Part shown: positions 55,195-64,000 of the stretch, piece after piece
Layout: each line of letters starts with the position of its first letter
Numbering within the stretch: the stretch's first letter is position 1
Assembly (NCBI RefSeq): GCF_002099425.1
Contig: NW_018344105.1
Coordinates: forward strand, 3,598,501-3,662,500
DNA length: 64,000 bases
DNA from: Phascolarctos cinereus
Lineage: Eukaryota > Chordata > Mammalia > Diprotodontia > Phascolarctidae
Reading direction: 5' to 3'
Notes under the pieces: model-generated
The model's database searches: none
The model's input: the letters and a program-made list of their open reading frames with translations, nothing else
What the model was told of the DNA's origin: nothing
Program-made: the position numbers and the translations under genes

Positions 55195-55292
55195 TCTGTT
55201 GAGACAGGAGACTATTTTGGTTTTTGTATTCCCAACACCTAGCATTGTGCCTGGCACATAGTAGGTACTCAATAAACACTGGTTGACTTTAA
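55195..55292 (+). mobile_element. L2 3' tail
   Basis: TTTTTGTATTCCCAACACCT, AGCATTGTGCCTGGCACATA, GTACTCAATAAACACTGG. Confidence 0.9.
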
Positions 55293-56099
55293 TGATAGGA
55301 TCAGACCAGATGTCATGCAGTTCCCAGGGGCATGGGCTTGGTCTTCCATTTTCTTTGTGTTCTTCCCATCCTGACCAGTCCACAGCAAAACTATGAAGTT
55401 GGTAAAGTTTCTCTTCAGCATCAACTCAGGAAACTCACACCCCTAACTTCAGACATAGGCTTGGTTGCTTCTAGTCAGACTTTCCTCTGGGAGGATGAGC
55501 TAAAAGGAAGATGTAAAATGACCCTGGGGCAGACGAGACAAGCCCAGAAGTACCATTACTAATGGAAAGCCAACCTAAAGTGCATTTTTGTTTCTGTGCT
55601 TTTTTTGAAATTCTTTTTAAAATGCCTACGAACATTTTCCTACCTTATTACCATCTAGTGAACATCATATTAGGTTTTTTTTCCCACTGACCAAGGATCC
55701 TGCAAGTTTTGCTATTCAGAACATTAAATCCCACAATATGGGAGAGATGAAGAAAATTGAGAAGTTCGTGCTGCATGTGTCCTGAGCCCCAGAAGTCATG
55801 ATTTGGGTTACGTTTCTGAGGTGACTGTGTTTCCTTGTCATTTGCCTTTCTCCTAAGAACTGAGTATAGCAAGCATTGCAGAGACCTGAGAATTCAGAGT
55901 GACCAAATCCATCCAATCCATTCCTAATCTTGTCATATGTTCCTTTAATCTCTCTGCTCTAGCATCCCCAAAAGCCCAGCAATAACTCAGAAAGAAGAAA
56001 ACACAGTAATCCCCTTTGTTTCCTGACCACGTCACCTGACCCAAAGGATTCGCCTTGAAAAGTCACCCATCGGAGAAGATAGAGCCTGACTGAAGAACA
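55293..56099. other. Unassigned DNA
   Basis: No recognisable repeat or exon. Confidence 0.5.
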
Positions 56100-56620
56100 A
56101 TCTGACCAGCCAGATGCCATCAAATGTGGCACTTAATAAATGCTCATACCCACTGGGAAATAAGGCGCCATCAGCCTATAACCCAACAGGATTGACACTT
56201 CTGCATCAGACTGGATTCATCCACACTGCCAGCCAGCAAGATTGCATTTTACCATATGATTTAATATAAAATGGGTTGAAGTTGCAAGTCTTCTAAAATA
56301 GCAATTGAGCTTTAAACTGGTGTTAGTCCTAGATGTGGTCAAGAATAAGAAAGTCTCTGCAGATGGCTATTCCCTAAGGCAGCATGCATGATTGAGATGA
56401 ACATATTCCATCAGTGCCTTGATGACATTAGAGTCAATGTTTTAAAGAACAGATGGAAGATGCTAATCGACATTTCATTTGGTGACAGAAAATCTACTTC
56501 TATTTCCCAACTTCGGGGATCCTCAGCACCATGGATAGCAGTAAGCCTGATGGATTTCAGGCTACATTCTGGTGCTTCTCCCTTAGTATCCCTTCTGGGA
56601 CTATAATTTCTACACACTTG
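56100..56620. promoter_or_regulatory. Candidate conserved non-coding element
   Basis: Repeat-free: ACCATATGATTTAATATAAA near 56251, GCAGCATGCATGATTGAGAT near 56380, GATGCTAATCGACATTTC near 56460 (TAATC core beside an octamer-like ATGCTAAT). Conservation not tested. Confidence 0.4.
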
Positions 56621-56959
56621 GGTTGTTTTATGGCCACACTGAGAGGCAAGTGACTGTAAATCCTGACCTTTTCTGCTCCTAGATTATATACTTTTATTCT
56701 ATTTGGTCATAAGTGTTCATCTCTACATTGAATAGATAATTAAATGACAAAAATATTATCCAAAGAGACAATTTATAGGAAGGAATTACCACTCAAAGAG
56801 CCAATGGACCATATGCAGAACCCTATGAGATATCATTAAAAAGCACTTAAGATTGGACTTAAATAAAACTCTTAAATACTGGCATCATTCCCAATGTCAC
56901 AGAACTCACTGCTCAACACTTTTCAAAGGCTGGGCCCACAATTCTACCCACTGGGCTTG
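56621..56959. other. Unassigned DNA
   Basis: AT-rich, nothing recognised. Confidence 0.45.
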
Positions 56960-57080
56960 ACAGAAAGTAAGCTTCTTGTGGGCAGGAACTTTTTGATTTT
57001 TGTCTGCATTACCAGTTCTCAGCATAGTGCCTAGAACATATGAGGAGCTTAATAAATGCTTGTTGGATTGCATTGAATTG
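56960..57080 (+). mobile_element. L2 3' tail
   Basis: AAGCTTCTTGTGGGCAGGAA, AGCATAGTGCCTAGAACATA, TTAATAAATGCTTGTTGG. Confidence 0.9.
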
Positions 57081-57224
57081 GGTCCTCTCTCAGATGCGAC
57101 TGGCATTTCTAAAGTAGGCTCAACCTCTTTCTTGGAAAACAAACAGCATCATCTCCTCTTTGAAGATCCATTAGCAAAACAAATAGAACTGGGCAAGGTA
57201 TCCCTATCTTCTGAAATAGTAACT

Positions 57225-57386
57225 GTCTAGACCAGGGGTGAGGAACCTGAGGCCTCGAGGCCACATGTGGCCCTCTGGGTCCTCAAGTGCGGCCCTTTGA
57301 CGGAATCCAAATTTCACAGAACAAATCCCCTTCATAAAAGGATTTGTTCTGTAAAACTTGGACTCAGTCAAAACCCTGGTCTAGAC
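57225..57386 (+). mobile_element. hAT MITE, family B, with perfect 8-bp duplication
   Basis: The body (57233-57378, 146 bp) starts CAGGGGTGAGGAACCTG and ends AAAACCCTG. GTCTAGAC flanks it on both sides (57225-57232, 57379-57386), an exact match that fits NTCTAGAN. The right inverted end is short, as in an internally deleted copy. Confidence 0.9.
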
Positions 57387-58589
57387 TATCTTAGTTGTTT
57401 ACATTTTTCATCCTTATAGATGAGGAATATATGGGGAACATGACTTAGCCCTGCTACAATCAGAAGGGGATTAGTATTTCTCAACTCTTTTCAGTTCAGA
57501 ATAATCCTGTGGGATTGCTGAGACACTGTGCTCAAAGCCTCTCCCATTTAGCTATCTTCTAGCTCACCCAAGCCATTCTCCCACCTACCTCTCTTCCCCA
57601 CAGGAACCATACCTAACACACCTGTGTACCCTCTCATTGAAATCACTGTACTTTGCCTTAGCCTGGAGAGGCCTCTGGTTCTGGAGTCAGCCCAGGAGGA
57701 ACACTGTGCTAATTATACCTTTACTGAGAATAATTCAACGATGCAAGAATCAAGGAGATGAGTTAGACAGGCTCCCAGAAGAGCAGTCATTCTTTTCCAT
57801 ACAATTACATTTAGCCCCAAATGCCACATTGGCCTCAGGGATTTGGGGGGCAGTTGTCAAAACCTGGTCTATGGAACTTGGGGCTGTGATGGCTCTAAAC
57901 TCTCTTCCTCCCTTATCTTATAGTCCTGGTTTTCTGGACTCCTCTGACCTTCACATTGTTTTTTTTTTTTTTGCTTCTGCCTGGTACCCCCAGCCTGAGG
58001 AATATCTCCTCATTCAAGATTTATATACATCAATCAGGACTTAGTAGAGGGGGGGGTTGGGGGGAGCAGTGTTGTGGTAGAACCTAAGCAAAGCCCACTA
58101 TACATGCCAAGGATGTCTTCCCAACTCACTAGGGTGTCTCAACACACTTTTTGGGGAACAGTGAGTACCTTGGCAGGTATATATATGTGTGTACGTGTGC
58201 GTATATTTGTGTTTAAATGTATACATACACACACACACTACACACACACATATGCTTCCAACCCCAACACCAACCTCAAAGTCTTTTAGGGGCATGTGAT
58301 CCAGTTTGAGTGAGGAGATCGATGAGTGGGTATGTCACTCTACAATTATCTGGACTGTGTTTGGCAGGTCCTAGAGAAGAGAAAATGTGACGGCATATGC
58401 CAACTGACTTCCCAGCAGGCTCCTTACCCAACCCCCACACTCTTGGAGCCCAGAAAGGTACATGACTCTGATCCTCCAGAATGTGAAGGTGGCGCCAGCC
58501 AAGCAGACCTCCACAGTTGGGGGAGCACCTCAATGAAGGTGGTTTAGCCTCGAGCTCCTCTCCCCATGAGGCAATGAGAAGCCAGGAAG
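57387..58589. other. Unassigned DNA
   Basis: A T-run at 57959-57972, a G-run near 58050, and a TATG/CA microsatellite at 58178-58253. No other repeat or exon. Confidence 0.5.
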
Positions 58590-60421
58590 ACATCAGAATG
58601 TATTTTATTAACACAGGTTTTTAAGTGAACAAATAAACTGACACCAACAATAGTTGGTGAGATCACTCAAGTTAAATCTACAATATTTAGGACCATTTTT
58701 TCCAAAATCATATACATCACAGCTAATGATTTCACAGGAGACAATGGCGGAGACAGGAAAGAATAATTAACATGTTCACTGGCTCATGGATCTGCTATGT
58801 AATAACTCTTAGCTTATAGAGGCTTCTGTGCCTTGAGGACAAGTGTTGGTATTTGAAAATACTGAGGGTAAGTCCCTCCTCTGAAATGCAAGCCAAGGAA
58901 TTGAATCCCACTCATGGAAATGCAAGCACGTTTTTACCTTACCAATGGCTCCGAATGGTGCTCACGCGATGTAATGGTTCTGTGTGCAGCGGGTGGTTCA
59001 CGGACAAGCTATGAATCGGAGGGGTCCTTGAGAGTCTCTGGTCAGACCTCCTGCCACGTGACTGTTTTTACAAGATGACAGCTTATTCTCTGTTTCTGAT
59101 TCCCACATAATTGAACCACTAACTTAGCATATCCCTCCCTGGTTGCTCCAAAGTAGCCTTAGGCTTTCTCTGAATTCTGGTAAGCCAGCATGGTCTCCTA
59201 CCGGAAGAAGGCAAGAGGGATTGGTTCTAAGGACCAAAAATGATGGGAACCATTAAACCCCAAGCAGCCAAATTATTATGGCTAACAGTGAAGGCTTAAA
59301 GAGGATTCTAATAAATGAATGTGCTATTTATGTTTCCTGCCTCCAGACACTGACTTCCTTCTACCTCCCCACTTTAATCTTAAACCAGGAGCTGTATTTG
59401 CTTCACAAAATACAAATATGTTTCCAGGGCAAAATCAAAGGCAGTGGTGTTTCAATGTAGTCCATTTGCCTCTGCAGAAGGGCCTGTACTACGGCTGAAA
59501 AGTTGGCTCTTTATTTCACTTACCCAAGTGTAGGCTTTTATGTTCTGAATATTTTTTACTAATTCTCTCAGTGAAATACAGCCCTCTTTGCTTGGAAGGA
59601 TGTACAGTCAGCTGCATGGAAATGGGAGCTAGATTGCCTCTGGATATAAGCTATCTCTTCTCCAGCCCATTAAAATGTGCATGCATTCACACTGGGTTCA
59701 CTTTCCAAATTCTATCTGAAGAAGAAAAACGAAAAGGAAAAGAAAAATCTCTTTTTCTCTCTGTCTCCTGGCATAACTTTTTCAACTTCCTCAGGTTTAA
59801 ATTGTCTGAGAAATAGTCATGGCTGGCCTAGGATGTCAGTTATGACTAATTTCTTCTTCCCACCCACCCCTCTGCTCAACCCCCGTAAAAAAAAAAAGTC
59901 ACACTCAATTTCTATTCAAAAAGAAACATCTTACTGTAAATCACAGTTGGATTTGGGAGAGATTGGAAATGAACTAACAGCTCCAATACAAATGAGGCTG
60001 CCGAGTGAGGGCGATTTATAAAAACATTAGGGAAGCCAGAGCCAGCCTCTTTGGTCTCAAAAACTGAGGCCAATGAAAACCTACTCTTGGGCCCTTTCAT
60101 ACAATTCAGTCTAGTGCTCCCTTTCTCTTTCCAACATTTCTCCCTAAGTACCATTTGTCACTGTTTCTTGATCAACATCTGCTATGGTGGGTAAAGGCTT
60201 GAAGAGTATGCCAAAGTGAAACCCTGAGATGGTGGAAGGCCTTCCTTCTAGTCAGTATGGGAAACATGCTCAAGGAGTTTCTCAGTGGGATGTGTGTGTG
60301 TTACCGTGTAAATGTGTAAGTGTGTGAGTGTGTAGGTGTGTGTAAGTGTATAGATGTATGCGAGTAAGTATTGTGGGGGAGGGTGTTGGAAGAGTGGGGG
60401 TATATCCCTCTCTCCCTTCTT
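58590..60421 (-). other. Probable 3' UTR of the TMEM182-like gene
   Basis: This follows the stop codon on the minus strand. Apart from a TG/CA microsatellite near its start it carries no repeat I recognise, unlike the DNA further away. On the minus strand AATAAA occurs near 59510 and again near 58607, so the UTR could be about 0.9 or 1.8 kb long. Segments near 59440-59600 and 59890-60060 look unusually low in decay and could be conserved. Extent is inferred. Confidence 0.45.
60270..60370. repeat. TG-rich microsatellite in the probable 3' UTR
   Basis: Interrupted TG runs with GTAAGTG and GTAGGTG variants. As minus-strand RNA this reads as a CA/TACA tract about 50-150 bases after the stop codon of the TMEM182-like exon. 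Confidence 0.85.
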
Positions 60422-60698
60422 TCACTTTGGGACTTTCATGTTCCTCTGGCCAATCAAATAAAACAGAAGTCCTGAAAGGTAAACCAAGGGTGTGCCGGCA
60501 GCAGCAAATATAAAAGACCAGCCATAATGCACATTCACGGGGGCATTCTCTGGGACACACTTGTCACTCCTTTCCAGAAGTATATATTTCTGAAAATCGG
60601 CTGCACACTCCTTCCACAGCACAAACAGGATGAGGAGGAGGAGGAAGAAGCCCCCTGGAACAAAGGTCAAAAGGAAGAATTTGTAAGCATGTTCCTCT
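60422..60698 (-). CDS. Terminal coding exon of a TMEM182-like four-pass membrane protein
   Basis: On the minus strand a pyrimidine-rich tract ending in TTTTCAG (AG at 60700-60699) is followed by one base, then 91 in-frame codons and a TGA at 60424-60422. The peptide starts EEHAYKFF, has a leucine-rich membrane segment (about residues 14-28, ending LFVLW), a 30-residue loop holding KEC, AAD and one more Cys (SDKCVPEN), then YGWSF, AAAG and GLLF inside a second membrane segment, and a 9-residue tail ending KVPK. From memory, human TMEM182 (PMP22/claudin-like; a muscle membrane protein) ends with the same arrangement: W, AD, Y, C, YGWSF, AG, GLLF, G and a short tail. By eye only about a third of residues match, too few for a marsupial orthologue, so I infer a paralogue. 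Two nearby AGs (60697, 60695) are alternative acceptors. Upstream exons are not in the window. An expressed gene is likely, a decayed copy less so because the frame is open and the splice site is intact. Confidence 0.8.
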
Positions 60699-60762
60699 CT
60701 GAAAACAAGGTAAACAAGACAAAGAAAACACTATTTATGACTCAGTTTCCTATTACTAGCTT

Positions 60763-60880
60763 CATATGTGTGTATATGCGTATATGCACATACTGATATA
60801 TGTGTATATAGTATATACTTATATATGTGTATATGTGTTTCATATGTGTATAAAGTCACATAGACACACACACATATATG
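60763..60880. repeat. TATG/TGTA microsatellite in the last intron
   Basis: Interrupted TATATGTGTA units followed by CACACACATA, about 65 bases upstream (minus sense) of the last exon's acceptor. Confidence 0.85.
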
Positions 60881-60899
60881 GTAGAGCCCCCCCCAAAAT

Positions 60900-61760
60900 T
60901 ATTCTAGGACAAGAATATGAACAAACAGTTCTCAGGATAATTGGCAACTATCACCAACCACATGAAACATTGTTCCATGTCACTAATAATAAGAAAAGTA
61001 CAAATAAAGATAATTCCAAGGCTTCACCTCACATCTTCCAAGTGGTAAAACCAATAAATGCTAGAACCCATTGATGCTAGAGGGGCTGGGAATTGGTGCA
61101 AGCATTACAGAAAACAATTTGGCATCACAGGAGAAAAGTCACTAAATTGAGAGTACATGTAACATTCTACTTTTATGGTTTTCCATTTTTTGGGATCAGA
61201 AGACCCCAGGTTAAGAGCTAGAATAGATTTCATAGGGATTAAGAGATTTGCTCAGGGTCACATGGGAAGTGTGCCAGAGGCAGGAGATGAACTCTTTATA
61301 CCCTTCAGTTCAGTGACCCTGCTACTGCACACATACCCTTGAGTCAAAGGCAAAGCAAGGCCCCACATACACCAACAGATTTATCACAGTACTTTCTGCA
61401 CTGGCCAAAACTGGAAACAAGTGGGTACCCATTAATTGGGTAATGAGTGAAGAAATTTTGACATAAGAACCCAATGGAATATTATTGTACCATAAGAAAC
61501 TACAGACATAAGGAATTCAAAACTACTTGGGAAGATCTGCATTAACTGATACAGAATGAAGGACAATATATGCAGCTACAATAATATAAACAAAAACTGC
61601 ACTAAAGGGCATCTGAACTCTGATGAATCCTAGTGACCAAAGATGATCTCCCTCCTCTAAGGGACCAGGCGTACAATGGGTACATGTTGTCAGACCTGAC
61701 TCTATCTTTTGTTTCTACATATTATTGTTCATTATAAAGGAAGGTTCAATGGGAGATGGG
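60900..61760 (+). mobile_element. Old L1, ORF2 C-terminus, split by a MIR
   Basis: 'gacaagaatatgaacaaaca' (60908; KDMN.QFS), CATGAAACATTGTTCCATGT, then after the MIR 'gtgggtacccattaattggg' (61421), CAATGGAATATTATTGTACC. Much decayed. It lies in the intron before the TMEM182-like last exon, on the opposite strand. Confidence 0.8.
61190..61325 (-). mobile_element. MIR-type SINE inside L1, antisense
   Basis: GAGATTTGCTCAGGGTCACA TGGG, AGAGGCAGGAGATGAACTC. Confidence 0.65.
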
Positions 61761-61844
61761 GATGGCTAATAGGAAATAACTGTGGTATACATAAACAAAA
61801 AGGCATCAAAGACATTTAATGGCATTTTCCCTAGTATACTTTAG

Positions 61845-62030
61845 CTGTAGCTCTCCTTCACCCCATTACTCCACTCTTGCATCTCATGTTTCTTATTCAA
61901 TAAGCATTTCTCCTTGCCTGTGGTCATGTAATATCTTCCATAGTAGGATGTAAGCTTCTCCAGGTAGAAATTATCATTGTTATCTTTGTATTAGGTGCTT
62001 AATATGTTTGTGGAATTCTACAGCACCTTG
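61845..62030 (+). mobile_element. L2 3' end, decayed
   Basis: GATGTAAGCTTCTCCAGGTA, TTGTATTAGGTGCTTAATAT G. Confidence 0.6.
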
Positions 62031-62819
62031 CTATTTCAGACGCTCAGTCATGGAATCTAGAAAACACAAAAATCCTACAACCGGAGGCTCATCTTCATTC
62101 CCTCAAATCAATACCGTAAAGAGCTTTGCCCACCAAAATTAAATTGAGCAAACAATAATCAATGTCAATGGGCACACAAAAATGAAGACTCATCTTCTGC
62201 CCTCTCTGAGGAATCCAAGTTGTAAAGGATGCAAAGAGAGATGCACCAAAAGCATAATTATGCTGCAGTGTACTTCCAGTGATGTCCTGCGTGCAAGATG
62301 TTGTCTAAGGGAGATGTTTGGTTGAAAGAGGAATTGGATCAGATATATGGCAAGAGTAAGAGATGAGCTGAACAGTCCAGGCACTGCCCTGGTGCCCATG
62401 AAATGGAAAAAGGCCTAGAGGATGGCCTCTAGGACGTTAAGTGGACACTCCTTTGAGTTGAAGATTTCTGGGAGAATACGGACCAGTGGAAGGAGTACTC
62501 CCTTGGCTAAAATCACAGATTTAAGGAAGACTTGAAAAAGAAAATCTCCCTGAAATGGGTTCTGAAACAAAGCTGCTTTATATGAATGCTGCTCCATAGA
62601 GAAGAGCGCTGTATCAAGATATCAGCATAATTCAAGTAGGAACTGGGTCTCCTGCAGCAACAATGAGACTTGCCCCCATTGTATATGCCATTTTGCAGCA
62701 ATAGCTGAGATGGAACTAGTTACTCAAAATACTATGTATGCCCAATTTGGGGCAGGTAACAGTGGATGATATAATGCCTCTATATTTTTGTAATTGATTT
62801 CTTTATCCTCTCCTATAAC
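62031..62819. other. Unassigned DNA
   Basis: No recognisable repeat or exon. Frames on the minus strand were checked for further TMEM182-like exons and none was seen. Confidence 0.45.
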
Positions 62820-64000
62820 AGCTATTAGAAAGGGGCTTGCTATCAAGAGAAAGATCTACATCTGGCAAAAAGAAGAATATTATATTTGCTTCATTTAGGC
62901 AAAACTCTCTCAAAAGGGTCATCCCAAGTCTTGCCAGAAGTCATTCTGAATGTGTTCAAAGACCAGCCCCACTTACAAAGCACCCAAGTCAATACCAAGT
63001 TAGGAAAAAGAATAAAAATGAGAAAGAAGTTAAGGTATAAAAATCGTTCCTGCCTGACCAACTTAAACAAGCTATTGATACAGAAAAAATTGGGAACTAG
63101 AAAAAGGAACAGATATCAACACAGACTATCACTATTTCCTATAGCAGTTTAACCAATGTAAAGTAATCACAACCCAAAAAGGAAGCCAAAAAGTCTACAA
63201 ATTGCCTGGGACAGAAAACACATGCTTTTCTTGCCAAGGGAAGTGATATGATAGACAAGGGCAAAATCAGTTTAGAATATAAAGTTATTTCTAAATCTTA
63301 TGCAGGAAGATAACAAAGTAGTAGAAGGAAAAACATTTCAAGAGATCCAATTAAGCTATATCATGCAGAGAACATTTAAGGATAAAACTGGAAGAATAAC
63401 AAACAGGTAGGAAAAAAACCCCAAAACCAAGATTTCTATAACAATTTCCTTCAAAAATGACAGTCAAGTCACTAAACTCAGAAATATGGAAGGCATGTCC
63501 CTGATGTGCTACATGAGGAAGTGAAAATGGCCCTAAAAAAGATGGGGAAAATAGCTGGTCCAAACCAAGTAAACCCAGGAGAAATCTATGTTGAAAGTGA
63601 CAAATCTGAGAGTATTAAGGAGTGAATTCTCAAGATATCCAAAAGAAAGGAAAACATAGACGTTATTACTATTGAAAAGGGGGATTAAGAGGATATCAAT
63701 AATTAGAGATCAGAGTGTCTACTTTCTCATGTTTATAAGAATAATTTATACGTTTCAAAGGCATCTATGATAAAAAGATGGGAAGGGAGTAGGTAATCCT
63801 TTGCACATGACATTCTACAGCAAACCACGTCTTTACAGTCCCATGCTTGGCTGAAACGCAAAGAACATAAGGCTCCAGTGATTATTGTTTGGTTATTTTT
63901 AAAAAAGTATTTGATTCAGAGGAGCAAAATGCAGCCTTAAAAGTCTCTCCTCCACCTAGTTACATCCCATGCATATGTTGAGATAATGCAGATTCCATGA
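62820..64000 (+). mobile_element. RTE (BovB-like) LINE, ORF2 middle part
   Basis: Decayed frames give, in order, KKMGKIAGPNQVNPGEIYVE near 63535 (family: GKA.GPD..P.E), then 'YITIEKGGLRGYQ' and LLSHVYKN-like text near 63665-63740 (family: [21 protein letters not shown]), SKASMIKRW near 63757, and IFKKVFDSEEQNAALK near 63894 (family: DYEKAFDSV..NA.L). Many breaks. The part before 63330 is assigned only by position and A-rich texture. It runs past the window end. Confidence 0.7.

Noticed and set aside
60282-60560. Second minus-strand frame overlapping the last exon
   Set aside because: It is a frame shadow of the real exon running into the CA repeat (Thr/His-rich tail).
60422-60698. Calling the exon TMEM182 itself
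   Set aside because: Motif order fits, but the residues differ too much from the human protein for a mammalian orthologue. I left the symbol empty.
1-64000. CRISPR arrays, operons, phage or bacterial systems
   Set aside because: Nothing bacterial is present. Repeated words belong to SINEs, LINEs and microsatellites, with no regular spacer pattern.

Overview
The window is vertebrate nuclear DNA, almost certainly from a marsupial. It is AT-rich, CpG-poor and packed with degraded interspersed repeats: MIR/THER-type SINEs, L2 and CR1/L3 LINE pieces, L1 3' ends of marsupial type, RTE (BovB-like) LINE fragments, an RTE-tailed SINE and three young tRNA-derived SINEs that resemble WSINE1 of Australian marsupials. 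That last family points to an australidelphian such as a dasyurid, but the assignment is from memory of the families and not from a search.

Only one stretch looks like a real protein-coding exon. It lies on the minus strand at 60422-60698: a good splice acceptor, about 91 residues with two membrane segments, and a stop codon. It matches the C-terminal part of the claudin-like four-pass protein TMEM182, but differs enough to suggest a paralogue. Earlier exons would lie beyond position 64000. Repeat-poor DNA at about 58590-60421, with two possible poly(A) signals, may be its 3' UTR. The remaining 58 kb would then be the downstream flank of this gene.

The flank shows no other convincing exon, RNA gene or CpG island. 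Repeat layout: 1-7060 L1, MIR and L2 pieces; 7061-7640 a possible old solo LTR; 8090-11325 an unclassified old element, an antisense RTE fragment and two adjoining L1 3' ends; 13875-15110 a CR1/L3 LINE still showing its ORF1 esterase and ORF2 endonuclease motifs; 18715-25625 a mix of L1, hAT, WSINE-like, CR1/L3 and L2; 25950-33830 SINEs, L2, and a striking 140-bp-arm inverted repeat at 30136-30558; 36100-39860 SINEs, the best-preserved L1 (37205-38570) and antisense CR1/L3; 40310-57378 L2/MIR/hAT pieces with nested insertions; 60900-61760 old L1; 62820-64000 sense-strand RTE.

Between the repeats are several repeat-free blocks that read like conserved non-coding elements, with homeodomain, POU octamer and similar short motifs: about 2085-2640, 17330-17630, 28560-29490, 34130-34740, 35100-35340, 47400-47620, 52540-52740 and 56100-56620. 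Their conservation is a guess from appearance and needs an alignment. All repeat family names and boundaries below are by eye and approximate.
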